NCBI RefSeq assembly: GCF_000189275.1
Contig: NZ_AEVT01000016.1
Span: forward strand, 1 to 64,000
DNA length: 64,000 nucleotides
Direction: 5' to 3'
DNA from: Vibrio sinaloensis DSM 21326
GTDB lineage: Bacteria; Pseudomonadota; Gammaproteobacteria; Enterobacterales; Vibrionaceae
Shown here: piece by piece, positions 38,877-48,389 of the stretch
How the letters are laid out: every line of letters starts with the position of its first letter
How positions within the stretch are numbered: position 1 is the stretch's first letter
Made by a program: the position numbers and the translations under genes
The notes under the pieces: model-generated
The model's input: the letters and a program-made list of their open reading frames with translations, nothing else
What the model was told of the DNA's origin: nothing
Database searches by the model: none

Positions 38877-39752
38877 TTATTTTATTTCTTTAGTGGTCTT
38901 TTGTTTACCAAGTTCCGACTTTTTCGAATCTTTTAGGTAAAGGTTTTCAAAGCAGTAATTGGTTGCTTCGATGTAACCTTCAACACTACCACAGTCAAAG
39001 CGTTTACCTTTGAACTTGTATGCAATCACGCAGCCTTTCTGTGCTTGTTTGAGCAGCGCATCCGTAATTTGGATCTCACCACCTTTACCCGGCTCTGTCT
39101 CTTCAATGAGGCCAAAGATATCTGGTGTCAGCAGGTAGCGACCAATGATCGCCAAGTTACTTGGTGCTGTGCCCGGCTCTGGCTTTTCAACCATGTCATC
39201 AACACGGTAGATGCCATCTTTGAGCATTTCACCAGAGATGACACCGTACTTGTGGGTTTCATCTTCTGGTACTTCTTGTACTGCAACGATTGAACAGCGG
39301 AACTGGTTAAATAGCGTTTTCATCTGCGCCAGTACACCTTCTTGCTCGTTGACACAAAGGTCATCAGCAAGAACCACTGCGAATGGCTCGTCACCAATCA
39401 GTTCACGTCCAGTCAAGATCGCATGACCAAGGCCTTTCATTTCACGTTGGCGAATATAAGTGAAGTTCGCGCTTTCAATAATATCGCGAATATCAACCAG
39501 CAGCTCTTCTTTGTTCGTGCCGCTAATTTGATGCTCTAGTTCGTAGTTTTTATCGAAGTGATCCATGATCGAATGTTTGCCACGTCCAGTAACGATACAC
39601 ATACCGTCCATACCTGCTTGAATGGCTTCTTCTACGCCGTATTCAATTAATGGCTTGTTTACTACAGGCATCATCTCTTTTGGCATTGACTTGGTTGCAG
39701 GTAAAAAACGGGTACCGTAGCCAGCTGCCGGGAAAAGGCACTTCTTAATCAT
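38877..39752 (-). CDS. galU: UTP--glucose-1-phosphate uridylyltransferase GalU
   Basis: Makes UDP-glucose for LPS, capsule and exopolysaccharide. The 291-residue nucleotidyltransferase begins MIKKCLFPAAGYGTRFLPATKSMPKEM with the nucleotide-binding GYGTRFLPATK. Also present: VVLADDLC, the VEKPEPGTAPSNLAIIGRYLL block and FDCGSVEGYIEATNYC. Full length. It lies between qstR and uvrA on the same strand, an order shared with V. cholerae. Confidence 0.97.
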   Translation of the reverse strand: MIKKCLFPAAGYGTRFLPATKSMPKEMMPVVNKPLIEYGVEEAIQAGMDGMCIVTGRGKHSIMDHFDKNYELEHQISGTNKEELLVDIRDIIESANFTYIRQREMKGLGHAILTGRELIGDEPFAVVLADDLCVNEQEGVLAQMKTLFNQFRCSIVAVQEVPEDETHKYGVISGEMLKDGIYRVDDMVEKPEPGTAPSNLAIIGRYLLTPDIFGLIEETEPGKGGEIQITDALLKQAQKGCVIAYKFKGKRFDCGSVEGYIEATNYCFENLYLKDSKKSELGKQKTTKEIK

Positions 39753-39867
39753 GTTAAACCCTATTAGTTATTATGTGTCGATTTGAAAGCGACGATAACA
39801 TGCTTTACTGCCTGAAGTAAGTCAGACAAATTCTACAAAGTTCACATCTTAGGTTAACGTATTAAAA

Positions 39868-40512
39868 TTAAGACAGTAGGTTCTGCCTTGCCCAAGCACT
39901 GGCTTGAACGCGGTTCTTCACGCACAATTTTTTGAAAATTTGATAAAGGTGTGACTTGACGGTGAATTCACTGATGAACTGCTCTTCCGCTATTTGGCTG
40001 TTAGATGCACCTGTCATTAGACTGCGCAGAATATGAATTTCTCGAGTAGTGAGATCGACCGTCGCGGGTGTCGATTGTACCTCTACAATATTACGATAAT
40101 GATAAAGTAATTGAGCGGCCACTTTTCTCGGTAACCAGTTTTCACCATTTATGATTTCGCTGCAGCCTTTGCTTATCTCATCTATGGGTTCATGGTCATA
40201 AAACAGCCCTTTTAAGTGACCAAAGTGCAGAACTTCATCGGTGGTCAAACGAGATTCGACGTTAATAATGATGTTTTCAAATACTTTGTTGGTGAGTGGC
40301 AACTGTCTAATCTTGTTATTAATGCGAGTGTAATCACGGTAATCAACCATTAAGATTTTATGTTTATTGCGCTGTAACGCCATCATTAGATCATCGGGTT
40401 CTATGTAAGGGATCTCGATTTGCAGGTTCTGCTCAATGTTATGCACGACTGGATGAGTCATTGTTTTATCTTCACATAAAAAGTGAATGGTTCGAGCATA
40501 GCTGTTCTTCAT
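39868..40512 (-). CDS. qstR: LuxR-type transcriptional regulator, QstR-like
   Basis: A 214-residue regulator with an N-terminal receiver-like domain lacking phospho-acceptor features and a C-terminal LuxR HTH (TTREIHILRSLMTGASNSQIAEEQF, then the recognition helix near EFTVKSHLYQIFKKL). Position between galU and ssb, plus size, identify it with V. cholerae QstR, the TfoX- and HapR-dependent activator of competence and type VI genes. Residues 126-129 are WLPR, close to the W-[FLM]-[TS]-R c-di-GMP motif of VpsT but with Pro in place of Thr/Ser. Confidence 0.8.
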   Translation of the reverse strand: MKNSYARTIHFLCEDKTMTHPVVHNIEQNLQIEIPYIEPDDLMMALQRNKHKILMVDYRDYTRINNKIRQLPLTNKVFENIIINVESRLTTDEVLHFGHLKGLFYDHEPIDEISKGCSEIINGENWLPRKVAAQLLYHYRNIVEVQSTPATVDLTTREIHILRSLMTGASNSQIAEEQFISEFTVKSHLYQIFKKLCVKNRVQASAWARQNLLS

Positions 40513-40599
40513 GAATATTTACTCCTCTACTTGATTGCTATTAGCTTGGAGCATTTTTACAGTACGCGCGAGTTAAGGTTGGAAGGTTGTGCCCTGTTT

Positions 40600-40626
40600 C
40601 ATACGTATGCGTAATTAACTTATTAC
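40600..40626. promoter_or_regulatory. Palindromes upstream of qstR
   Basis: CATACGTATG (40600-40609) is a perfect 10-bp palindrome, followed by GTAAT-N6-ATTAC (40611-40626). They lie about 90-115 bases before the qstR start. The second resembles half of a LuxR/HapR operator, a plausible but weak match. Confidence 0.3.
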
Positions 40627-40715
40627 TCACCAAAAGAAAGTTTTGATTTTTCTCGAAAAGTTTTTTTCGAAGCGATGGCGGAGCTCGCTCTAAGGGAGAT
40701 TATGAGGGGAGGAAT

Positions 40716-40743
40716 TTGTCCCAACCGCAAAGCGTGGTATGCT
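40716..40743 (+). promoter_or_regulatory. Probable ssb promoter
   Basis: TTGTCC (40716-40721) and TATGCT (40738-40743), 16 bases apart, 45 bases before the ATG. No LexA box was found, unlike E. coli, where uvrA and ssb share one. Confidence 0.45.
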
Positions 40744-40787
40744 ATTGGGCTACTTAATTAACACTCAAATTTTAGACGGAGCGAAAC

Positions 40788-41327
40788 ATGGCTAGCCGTG
40801 GAGTAAACAAAGTTATTTTAGTCGGTAATCTGGGCTCAGATCCGGAAGTTCGTTACATGCCGAGTGGTGGCGCAGTCGCTAACATTACAATCGCGACGTC
40901 TGAATCGTGGCGCGATAAAGCGACTGGCGAACAGCGCGAGAAAACAGAATGGCACCGTGTTGCTCTGTTTGGTAAATTGGCTGAAGTTGCGGGCGAATAC
41001 CTACGTAAAGGCTCTCAAGTGTATGTTGAAGGTCAACTTCAAACTCGCAAGTGGCAAGATCAAAGTGGTCAAGACCGTTACACGACAGAAGTGGTAGTTC
41101 AAGGCTTCAATGGCGTCATGCAGATGCTTGGTGGTCGCGCTCAAGGCGGAGCTCCAGGTCAAAGTATGGGACAGCCGCAACAGCAACAAGGTTGGGGACA
41201 GCCTCAGCAGCCTGCGCAGCAACAAAGCCAACCTCAGCAGCAACAGCAGTACTCGCAACCGCAGCAGCAAGCGCAGCCTCAGTACAATGAACCGCCGATG
41301 GATTTTGACGACGACATCCCATTCTAA
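40788..41327 (+). CDS. ssb: Single-stranded DNA-binding protein
   Basis: Tetrameric OB-fold SSB for replication, recombination and repair. The 179-residue protein has the OB domain (about 1-110: [33 protein letters not shown]), a Gln/Pro/Gly-rich disordered linker (about 115-165) and the C-terminal tip MDFDDDIPF that recruits partner proteins. The GGAGCGAAAC before the ATG is the ribosome site. Ends at a strong terminator. Confidence 0.98.
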   Translation: MASRGVNKVILVGNLGSDPEVRYMPSGGAVANITIATSESWRDKATGEQREKTEWHRVALFGKLAEVAGEYLRKGSQVYVEGQLQTRKWQDQSGQDRYTTEVVVQGFNGVMQMLGGRAQGGAPGQSMGQPQQQQGWGQPQQPAQQQSQPQQQQQYSQPQQQAQPQYNEPPMDFDDDIPF

Positions 41328-41340
41328 GATATCTGAGTTG

Positions 41341-41372
41341 AAAAAAAGCCGCGATTTTCGCGGCTTTTTTAT
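41341..41372 (+). terminator. ssb terminator
   Basis: Stem AAAAAGCCGCGA / TCGCGGCTTTTT with a 3-base loop and T tail. Confidence 0.9.
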
Positions 41373-41480
41373 ATAGTTAGAGTAATCAAATACTTTGTCA
41401 CATATGTTCACCAGAATGAAAGCGTATCTGTGGCAGTCTTATATTTCTACCCCGCACTTTAGAAAAGGAATTCTATCTAT

Positions 41481-43475
41481 ATGAGGTATACCCCTACCTT
41501 AAAACTTAGTACTCGCTTAGTCGCGTTCGTTACTATGATCGTCATTATAGCGATGTTCATCCTGTTTTTAGGGGGCACACTGTCATTCAAGCGGTTAGGT
41601 CAAGAGTATCTCGATCATTCACTACAAGGGATTGTTAACGTTGTAGATAGGGAAATGGAAGATCCCGATGCGGCTTATTCAATGCAGCGGTGGATGCCGA
41701 AAATGCTTCAGGCATCGAGCATTGTTGAAATGGAGCTTGCTTCAAGTTATGGCACCATCTATCGATTCAAAGATACCTCATCGAAAGTCGATCCTGCGTT
41801 ACTCTATGAGGTCGAATACACCCTAGAGCGCAATGATGGCTACAAAATCCGTTTTAAAGCGGTGCCTCCCTACATAGGATATGGCTATTCGATGCAGGCG
41901 CTTTGGTCGATCACGTTAGCCGTCATACTGATTATTTTCTGCCTAATGCGCGGTGTTAAATGGCTTAAGGAGCAACTTATTGGTTCTGAGCTATTGGAAG
42001 AGCGTGGGCGCATGATTCTGGCAGGTAGGGTGGAAGAGTATGCCAAGGGGGATATCAAAGAGTGGCCCTATACAGCCAGTGAAGCGTTGGATTTGCTAAT
42101 TGAAGAACTTCAAGATGCGCGCCAAGAACGCAGCCGGTTTGATACCTTTATTCGCAGTCAGACTTTTCTTGATCAATTAACCGGGACAGCCAACCGCGTT
42201 TTGTTTGACAGCAAGTTAGAATCTGCCCTGTCAGAGAGTGGCTCACATGGTGGTGTGCTGGTGATTCGTATTGATGATTGGACTCAGCTAAAAGAAGAGT
42301 TTGGTAAACGAGCCGCCAATGACTTTTTAGTTGAAGTTGGTGATGCGCTTAGCGCGGTGATTCAACGTTATCCCGATGTGATTTTATCGCGCTACTACAG
42401 TTCTGATTTTGCTATTTTTGCGCCAAGTCTTTCCAGCAAAGAGGTGTCGAGCATTGCAGCTAACTGTATTAAGCAGTTAGTGCGATTAACACCACCGGAT
42501 ATTCTCGATATGGATAGTTGGGTACATATTGGGGTCAGCATGTACCGTGAAGGAGAAAGTCAGGGGAGAATTATTGACGAAGCTGAAACTGCTTTGAAAA
42601 GCGCTCAGTTACAAGGCAACAACACTTGGAGCCGTTTCCAGAAGCACTTAGGTACAGAAGACGAACGAGGCAGTGTCCGTTGGAGAACCTTGTTTGATCA
42701 AGTTGTCAAACCAGACAAGCTACACATATTTGCTCAGCCTTGTTATCAACTGGATGCCCAGCAAGACAATCAACAGGATCATCATGAACTGTTTGCAAGA
42801 ATCAATGATCCGGAAAAAGGGGTAATCAAAGCGTCACGCTTCAACTCGGCGATTGAATCGGTTGGTTATGAAATGGTTTTAGACAAAGCGGTGCTGCGTG
42901 CTGTACTGCACTATTTAAAAGTTTCTAAAGATTCAGTATGTTACTCTATCAATCTGCATGTTGTACCGTTTGCAGAGCGCAGTTATTTCAAATGGTTCCG
43001 AGATGAGTTACTTCAACTCTCAACGGAACAAAGAAAACAGCTCATTTTTGAGTTTGCTGAAGCCCGCTTAGTTAAACACTTAGATTACATGCGCCCTGTT
43101 ACTAAAATGATTTCTGGTCTAGGTTGTAAAGTAGCGGTCGGACAAGCCGGTCGCTCAATTGTAAGTACTCACTACTTAAAAGAGTTACCAATAGACTACT
43201 TAAAATTGCATCGTAGTTTGGTTAAACAGATTGACCAGCGGCCTGAAAACCAGTTGTTCGTACGCAGTTTACTTGGCGCGTGTGAAGGTTTGCCTACTCA
43301 AGTTGTTGCCGTGGGTGTCGATAATAAACAAGAGCATAAAACGGTACTTGATCTCGGTGTGAACGGGGTGCAAGGAAGGCATATCGCGCCTGAGCGACAA
43401 ATCATCCCACAACACGTTCGTCAACCCACCACGAGTGGTAAGAAAGTACAAATCGGTCGTAGAAAACGCTGGTGA
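41481..43475 (+). CDS. csrD: CsrD-type RNase E specificity factor (formerly MshH)
   Basis: Membrane protein that, in E. coli, directs CsrB/C small RNAs to RNase E decay. The 664-residue product has two membrane helices (about 12-34 and 141-158), then degenerate GGDEF and EAL domains. The GGDEF site reads YYSSDF (305-310) and the EAL motif reads ELF (about 436-438), so neither cyclase nor phosphodiesterase chemistry is expected. It starts the msh cluster, and mshI begins 13 bases after its stop, so the two are co-transcribed. Confidence 0.9.
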   Translation: MRYTPTLKLSTRLVAFVTMIVIIAMFILFLGGTLSFKRLGQEYLDHSLQGIVNVVDREMEDPDAAYSMQRWMPKMLQASSIVEMELASSYGTIYRFKDTSSKVDPALLYEVEYTLERNDGYKIRFKAVPPYIGYGYSMQALWSITLAVILIIFCLMRGVKWLKEQLIGSELLEERGRMILAGRVEEYAKGDIKEWPYTASEALDLLIEELQDARQERSRFDTFIRSQTFLDQLTGTANRVLFDSKLESALSESGSHGGVLVIRIDDWTQLKEEFGKRAANDFLVEVGDALSAVIQRYPDVILSRYYSSDFAIFAPSLSSKEVSSIAANCIKQLVRLTPPDILDMDSWVHIGVSMYREGESQGRIIDEAETALKSAQLQGNNTWSRFQKHLGTEDERGSVRWRTLFDQVVKPDKLHIFAQPCYQLDAQQDNQQDHHELFARINDPEKGVIKASRFNSAIESVGYEMVLDKAVLRAVLHYLKVSKDSVCYSINLHVVPFAERSYFKWFRDELLQLSTEQRKQLIFEFAEARLVKHLDYMRPVTKMISGLGCKVAVGQAGRSIVSTHYLKELPIDYLKLHRSLVKQIDQRPENQLFVRSLLGACEGLPTQVVAVGVDNKQEHKTVLDLGVNGVQGRHIAPERQIIPQHVRQPTTSGKKVQIGRRKRW

Positions 43476-43488
43476 AGAATCATAATAA

Positions 43489-44928
43489 ATGAACATACAA
43501 TCATTACTTGGCAAGTTTAAACAAGGAAGCGCACGACCATCTCAGTTGACGGTTGTGGTACAACCTAGTGCACTGTTCTTTTCTTCATTGCCCGATGTGT
43601 CTCTGCCGCCACAATCTGATTTTCAGGGAGGGGCTTGGCAAGAAGTGTTGCTGAGCACTTTGAGCGAACATGGCGTATCTGATATTGCGGTTGATGTAGT
43701 CTTGCATTCTGGTTTGTACCAGACTTATCAAATCGATAAACCCGCCATTCCAGAGGATGAACTGGCGAGCGCACTTCCTTTCTTGGTCAAAGACCTCATC
43801 ACTGAGCGAGTTAGCGATATTATTGCTGACGCTAGCCTGTTGCCGAGTGGCAACAAACTGCAAGTTTTTGTGGTTACGAAAAGTATCGTTACAGGCCTAA
43901 ATGAGCTGCTTACTAAGCGAAACCTCCAACTGAACAAGGTATTGGTTGAAGATGAAGTTTGGGCGCATTCTGCTGGGGAACTGTCGCAGTTTTTGTTGCT
44001 ACAACGCAGTAAGCAAGGGCAATTTAAAGTGAGTGCCTATGTCGATGGTCAGTCAGCGTTTCAACGGACGATTCGGGGTGTAGTCGCTCCTTTGACTGGG
44101 GTGGCGAGCAGTGCTTTGCAGTTGGATGGTCTGGCGCTTGAACTACAGCGATCCATCGATTATTTATCGTCGCAACTGCGTGGCACCTCAATCCACCAAA
44201 TGAAAGTGTGCTGCGATGAAGAGCAGCAAACGGAAGTCGCACACGCGTTATCGGAACGTTTGAGTGTTGGCGTCACACCACTTTCAGAGCATGACCTCGA
44301 CTCCGGAACCGTACTTTTGCGAAGTGCCTCATTGGTTGCTGAAGGCGGCGTAAACTTATTCCCTGAATCTCTTAAACCACGCAAAGAGTACTTTTCGCTT
44401 AAGAATGTGGTTCTGGTATGGAGCTTGTCCGCCCTTACGCTTCTCGCGTGTTTTGCTTGGTTCAATGTTCAACAAGCTAGCCTCTCTGAAGAATTAAGCT
44501 TATTGCGCTCCCAAGAAACGGAGTTTCGTAAGCAGATGGAAACCTTGACACAGCGTTTGGCCAAACATAAACCTAGCCCCGCAAAAGTAGCAGCGGTAAA
44601 CCGACTAGAGCAAGAAATTGATGCTAAGCGACGTTCCCTGGATGCCGTCAGTGAATATGATGACTCACAACAGATTGGCTATTCGGGAGTTATGCGCTCC
44701 TTAGCTAAGCTTGGCCGCAGCGATATTTCATTGAACTCCATATTTATAGATGCGAACCGCCTTGATTTAAAAGGATTGGCACGTGAGCCTCAAGTCATAC
44801 CTAATTGGGTCAGTCAGTTTAAGAGCGAGCTTGATTTGGTTGGCCGCGCCTTTGATAAATTACAAATTGGTCGTAATGAGCAAGATGTAATTACTTTCGA
44901 ACTCAAAACTAAGGAGAGCGTCAAGTGA
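43489..44928 (+). CDS. mshI: MSHA biogenesis protein MshI
   Basis: Inner-membrane assembly platform component comparable to PilM-PilN/GspL. The 479-residue protein has a cytoplasmic actin-like N-terminal part (about 1-290), one helix (about 306-325, VWSLSALTLLACFAWF), then a periplasmic coiled-coil region (SLSEELSLLRSQETEFRKQME). Its stop overlaps the mshJ start by 4 bases. First pilus gene after csrD. Confidence 0.9.
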   Translation: MNIQSLLGKFKQGSARPSQLTVVVQPSALFFSSLPDVSLPPQSDFQGGAWQEVLLSTLSEHGVSDIAVDVVLHSGLYQTYQIDKPAIPEDELASALPFLVKDLITERVSDIIADASLLPSGNKLQVFVVTKSIVTGLNELLTKRNLQLNKVLVEDEVWAHSAGELSQFLLLQRSKQGQFKVSAYVDGQSAFQRTIRGVVAPLTGVASSALQLDGLALELQRSIDYLSSQLRGTSIHQMKVCCDEEQQTEVAHALSERLSVGVTPLSEHDLDSGTVLLRSASLVAEGGVNLFPESLKPRKEYFSLKNVVLVWSLSALTLLACFAWFNVQQASLSEELSLLRSQETEFRKQMETLTQRLAKHKPSPAKVAAVNRLEQEIDAKRRSLDAVSEYDDSQQIGYSGVMRSLAKLGRSDISLNSIFIDANRLDLKGLAREPQVIPNWVSQFKSELDLVGRAFDKLQIGRNEQDVITFELKTKESVK

Positions 44929-45575
44929 GGCAACAATGGCAAACCCTAAGCAGCAAATTTGAGCAGTTGTCTGCGCGAGAAAAGTGGTTAGTCACTTTAT
45001 GTGGTTTTGTCGCGATCGTTCTAGGGTTATTTACCTTATTGGTAGAGCCCGCTTACTTGGCAAATAGTCAGTCAAAACAACAAATATCTTCGTCTAAACT
45101 TAATACGCAACGCCTTGAAGCCGATGTGTTACTCATGACGGCAAAGCTGAATAAAGACCCGGATCAAGATATCAATCAAAAGTACAAGCGGTTGGTTACG
45201 GAGAGCCAATTGCTTTCCGAAGAGCTGGCTAAAGTGATTGAAAACCTGATATCACCTAGTGAGATGGCGAATTTGCTTGAAGGCGTACTGGCAGGTTCAA
45301 AGCAATTAAAGTTGATTTCACTAGAGTCGAAACGTGCTGAGCCAATCATTCGTGAGCAAACGCAGTCTGATTATTCCGGTTATTACATTCACCCGGTTAG
45401 TATTGAATTGACGGGAAGCTATTTCGATATTGTGCGCTATTTAGAAACGCTGGAAGAGATGCCTGTTAAATATTATTGGCGCAGCTTTTCTTATCAAGTT
45501 GAAGAGTACCCGAAAGCACGTTTGAAACTTGAAGTGTATACCCTAGGCACGAGTGAGGAGTTTATCGGTGGTTAG
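44925..45575 (+). CDS. mshJ: MSHA biogenesis protein MshJ
   Basis: PilO/GspM-like bitopic protein. The 216-residue product has one helix (about 22-41, LVTLCGFVAIVLGLFTLLV), a coiled-coil stalk and a periplasmic ferredoxin-like domain (SIELTGSYFDIVRYLETLEEMPVKYYWRS). It sits between mshI (4-base overlap) and mshK (8-base overlap) and would form the inner-membrane alignment complex with them. Confidence 0.9.
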   Translation: MRQQWQTLSSKFEQLSAREKWLVTLCGFVAIVLGLFTLLVEPAYLANSQSKQQISSSKLNTQRLEADVLLMTAKLNKDPDQDINQKYKRLVTESQLLSEELAKVIENLISPSEMANLLEGVLAGSKQLKLISLESKRAEPIIREQTQSDYSGYYIHPVSIELTGSYFDIVRYLETLEEMPVKYYWRSFSYQVEEYPKARLKLEVYTLGTSEEFIGG

Positions 45576-45891
45576 AACTTTGTTTTTTCTTATGCTGACC
45601 ATATCAACCGTGAGCTGGGCTTCTCAAGATCCAACTGCACCGCTGAATTGGGTGAAGCCGGAGCAAACGCAGCCGACTAAAAAACGGATCTCCCAGCCAT
45701 TGCCTAAGTTACAAAGCATTGTTTGTATTGATGCTTTAAGTTGTAAAGCGGTGATCAATAACCAAGTGCGGGTGGCAGGAGAGCGTGTCGCTGGGTATAA
45801 GATAAATAAAATTGAGTCTGAAAGAGTTGTTTTGTCTCGTGGAGGCAAACAGTGGCAATTAGAACTCTTCTCTATGGATATTAAACAGTAA
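45568..45891 (+). CDS. mshK: MSHA biogenesis protein MshK
   Basis: Small PilP/GspC-like periplasmic protein, 107 residues, with an N-terminal signal sequence and a C-terminal HR-type domain (LQSIVCIDALSCKAVINNQVRVAGERVAGYKI). The GTG at 45568 is chosen because GTGAGGAG precedes it at proper distance and the reading then opens directly into the signal peptide; an upstream GTG at 45553 is also possible. Links MshJ to the MshL secretin by analogy. Confidence 0.85.
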   Translation: MVRTLFFLMLTISTVSWASQDPTAPLNWVKPEQTQPTKKRISQPLPKLQSIVCIDALSCKAVINNQVRVAGERVAGYKINKIESERVVLSRGGKQWQLELFSMDIKQ

Positions 45892-45907
45892 GGTAGTTAG
45901 GGATAAT

Positions 45908-47542
45908 ATGCGCAAACTCGTTGTAGCTGTCATGATTGCATCACTAATGGGGTGTTCCATGGGTCACAGAGACCCAGTTGAAGCCAAAAACTCATTAAAT
46001 GAAGCGATCAATGAAGCCAATAGCCGTAGCTTAGAACAGCTCCCCCCTTCTGTTGAAGCTGATTTGATGCCGGAATTGGCTGCAGATAACTTAGCTTCTA
46101 TTGATACGGTTAAGCGTTTTCGTATTCAAGCGAACGGTGTGGCGGCAAAAACCTTTTTTGCCAGCTTAGTGAAAGGGACAGAGTTTAGCGCCGCGATACA
46201 CCCAGATGTGAGCGGTTCGATAACATTAAATTTAACCGATGTCTCGATGGATGAGGTGCTGAATGTCGTCCGCGATATGTACGGTTATGATGTGGTCAAA
46301 AATGGTAATGTGATTCAAGTGTTCCCTGCGGGGTTACGCACCGTGACCATTCCGGTCGATTACCTGCAATTTAAACGCTCGGGTCGCTCATTGACGTCGA
46401 TTTCAACCGGTACAATCACTAATTCGGACTCTAGCTCTTCTGACTCAGATGACTCGAGTTCTAGTTCTTCCAGCTCTAGTTCCTCTAACGGTGGCACAGA
46501 GATAGAAACCACCAGCGAAAGCGATTTCTGGCCGCAATTGCAAGCGGCAGTCGCGCAATTGATCGGCTCTGGTAGTGGGCAAAGTGTCGTCGTTACCCCT
46601 CAAGCGAGTGTGATCACTGTGCGTGCTTACCCGGACGAAGTGCGCGAAGTGCGTGAATTTTTAGGCGTATCTCAACAGCGGATGCAACGTCAGGTGATTC
46701 TTGAGGCGAAAATCCTCGAAGTGACCCTGAGCGATGGTTATCAGCAAGGCATCAATTGGTCGAAAGCCTTTAGCTCGAATGGCACTAACTACAGCATTGG
46801 CCAAGGCTCGATCGTCAAAGATGGTAATGGTGATATCCTTCCTGCGGTGCTACCAGGGCTTGATGCGATTGGCACATTATTGGGTGGACAAACGAATTTA
46901 GTTATATCCAGCGGCAGCTTTGATGCGGTGCTGAGTTTTATGGCGACCCAAGGCGATCTCAATGTTCTTTCTAGCCCAAGAGTTACGGCATCCAATAACC
47001 AAAAAGCCGTCATTAAAGTGGGGACGGATGAGTACTATGTTACTGATCTATCAAGTGTAGTCGGCAGCGGCGATAACTCAGAGCCTTCACCTGAAGTAGA
47101 ATTAACCCCGTTCTTTTCTGGTATTTCGCTAGATGTAACCCCGCAAATTGATGATCAAGGTAATGTGTTATTGCACGTCCATCCAGCAGTAATCGATGTT
47201 GACGAGCAAGTAAAAGAAATTGGCTTTGGCGATACCCGAATCACGCTTCCTCTTGCGCGCAGCTCTATTCGTGAATCAGATTCTGTGATTCGAGCACAAG
47301 ATGGAGATGTGGTGGTGATCGGTGGCTTAATGAAATCGAATACCATTGACCAAGTATCGAAAGTCCCCTTTTTAGGCGATGTTCCTGCTCTGGGTCATCT
47401 ATTCCGCAACACCACTAAACTGACACAAAAGACAGAGCTGGTCATTTTATTAAAGCCAACAGTGGTTGGGGTCAACACTTGGCAGAAAGAGTTAGAGCGT
47501 TCACGTGATTTGCTTTTAGAGTGGTTCCCTGACGAGCAGTAA
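45908..47542 (+). CDS. mshL: MSHA biogenesis secretin MshL
   Basis: Outer-membrane secretin ring through which the pilus passes. The 544-residue lipoprotein has a lipobox LMGC with Cys16, an N-terminal STN-like domain, a Ser/Asp-rich linker (about 172-196, SSSSDSDDSSSSSSSSSSSN), an N1 domain and the C-terminal secretin barrel (IRESDSVIRAQDGDVVVIGGLM, ending in KTELVILLKPTVV). The serine tract probably links domains. Fits PilQ/GspD topology. Confidence 0.94.
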   Translation: MRKLVVAVMIASLMGCSMGHRDPVEAKNSLNEAINEANSRSLEQLPPSVEADLMPELAADNLASIDTVKRFRIQANGVAAKTFFASLVKGTEFSAAIHPDVSGSITLNLTDVSMDEVLNVVRDMYGYDVVKNGNVIQVFPAGLRTVTIPVDYLQFKRSGRSLTSISTGTITNSDSSSSDSDDSSSSSSSSSSSNGGTEIETTSESDFWPQLQAAVAQLIGSGSGQSVVVTPQASVITVRAYPDEVREVREFLGVSQQRMQRQVILEAKILEVTLSDGYQQGINWSKAFSSNGTNYSIGQGSIVKDGNGDILPAVLPGLDAIGTLLGGQTNLVISSGSFDAVLSFMATQGDLNVLSSPRVTASNNQKAVIKVGTDEYYVTDLSSVVGSGDNSEPSPEVELTPFFSGISLDVTPQIDDQGNVLLHVHPAVIDVDEQVKEIGFGDTRITLPLARSSIRESDSVIRAQDGDVVVIGGLMKSNTIDQVSKVPFLGDVPALGHLFRNTTKLTQKTELVILLKPTVVGVNTWQKELERSRDLLLEWFPDEQ

Positions 47543-47546
47543 ATAG

Positions 47547-48386
47547 ATGTATTTGGAACATTTTGGGTTTCATCGGTTGCCGTTTAGTTTGACTCCGAGC
47601 ACGGATCTTTTTCTTGGTTTGAAACCACATTACGAGGCGATTCAAACCGTACACTCTGCTCTGGAATTAGGAGAGGGGATCGTAAAGGTCATCGGCGAAG
47701 TGGGGACAGGGAAAACCATGGTGTGTCGCATGATGGTGAATCTTTTACCCGAACACGTAAAGCTGGTGTACCTACCCAACCCTGCCTTAAGTGGAGATGA
47801 GCTTCGGGCTTCCGTTGCTGCCGAACTGGATATCCAAACGGGCGACAGGGTGGCACTGGTTGAGCTTATTCATCGACGCTTGGTCGAACTAGCGAAATCG
47901 GGCAAGCAAGTCGTGGTATTTGTTGATGAAGCCCAGGCTCTGAGTGACGATGCGCTCGAAGTATTACGCCTGTTTGGCAATTTAGAAACAGAGGAACGCA
48001 AGTTACTGCAAATTGTTTTGATCGGGCAGCCAGAGTTGGAGAAGCGATTGCGACAGCATCATATGCGTCAATTAAGGCAACGAATTACCTTCAGCGCATA
48101 CATTCGGCAGCTACATCTTGATGAAGCCGTTGGTTATATCGATAGTCGATTCGAAAAATCGGGCGCAAGCTGCGAATTGATGACTTTCAATCAAAAGAAA
48201 GCCATTTGGCAGGCGAGTAAAGGAATTCCTAGATTGATTAATCAAATTGGTCACAAAGCGTTGATTTCAGCCTGTAGTCAGGGTTCAAAGACCGTTGGTA
48301 ATGGTGATCTCTACAATGCAATACATGACACCTATGACAGTAAAAAACCGCGATTTAAGCGCCCCGTGTTTTGGGGATGGAGTTGA
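47547..48386 (+). CDS. mshM: MSHA biogenesis ATPase MshM
   Basis: AAA+ ATPase of the ExeA/GspA class. The 279-residue protein has Walker A GEVGTGKT (about 50-57), Walker B VVFVDEAQAL and the ExeA-type start MYLEHFGFHRLPFSLTPST. It may position the secretin or recognise peptidoglycan together with MshN. Encoded 4 bases after mshL and 3 before mshN. Confidence 0.92.
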   Translation: MYLEHFGFHRLPFSLTPSTDLFLGLKPHYEAIQTVHSALELGEGIVKVIGEVGTGKTMVCRMMVNLLPEHVKLVYLPNPALSGDELRASVAAELDIQTGDRVALVELIHRRLVELAKSGKQVVVFVDEAQALSDDALEVLRLFGNLETEERKLLQIVLIGQPELEKRLRQHHMRQLRQRITFSAYIRQLHLDEAVGYIDSRFEKSGASCELMTFNQKKAIWQASKGIPRLINQIGHKALISACSQGSKTVGNGDLYNAIHDTYDSKKPRFKRPVFWGWS

Positions 48387-48389
48387 ACA

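Noticed and set aside
41110..41411. Repetitive ORFs in other frames of ssb
   Set aside because: Caused by the CAG/CAA-rich linker of SSB; normal for vibrio ssb.
41481..43475. Active diguanylate cyclase/phosphodiesterase
   Set aside because: Catalytic GGDEF and EAL residues are replaced (YYSSDF, ELF), so it is the CsrD type.
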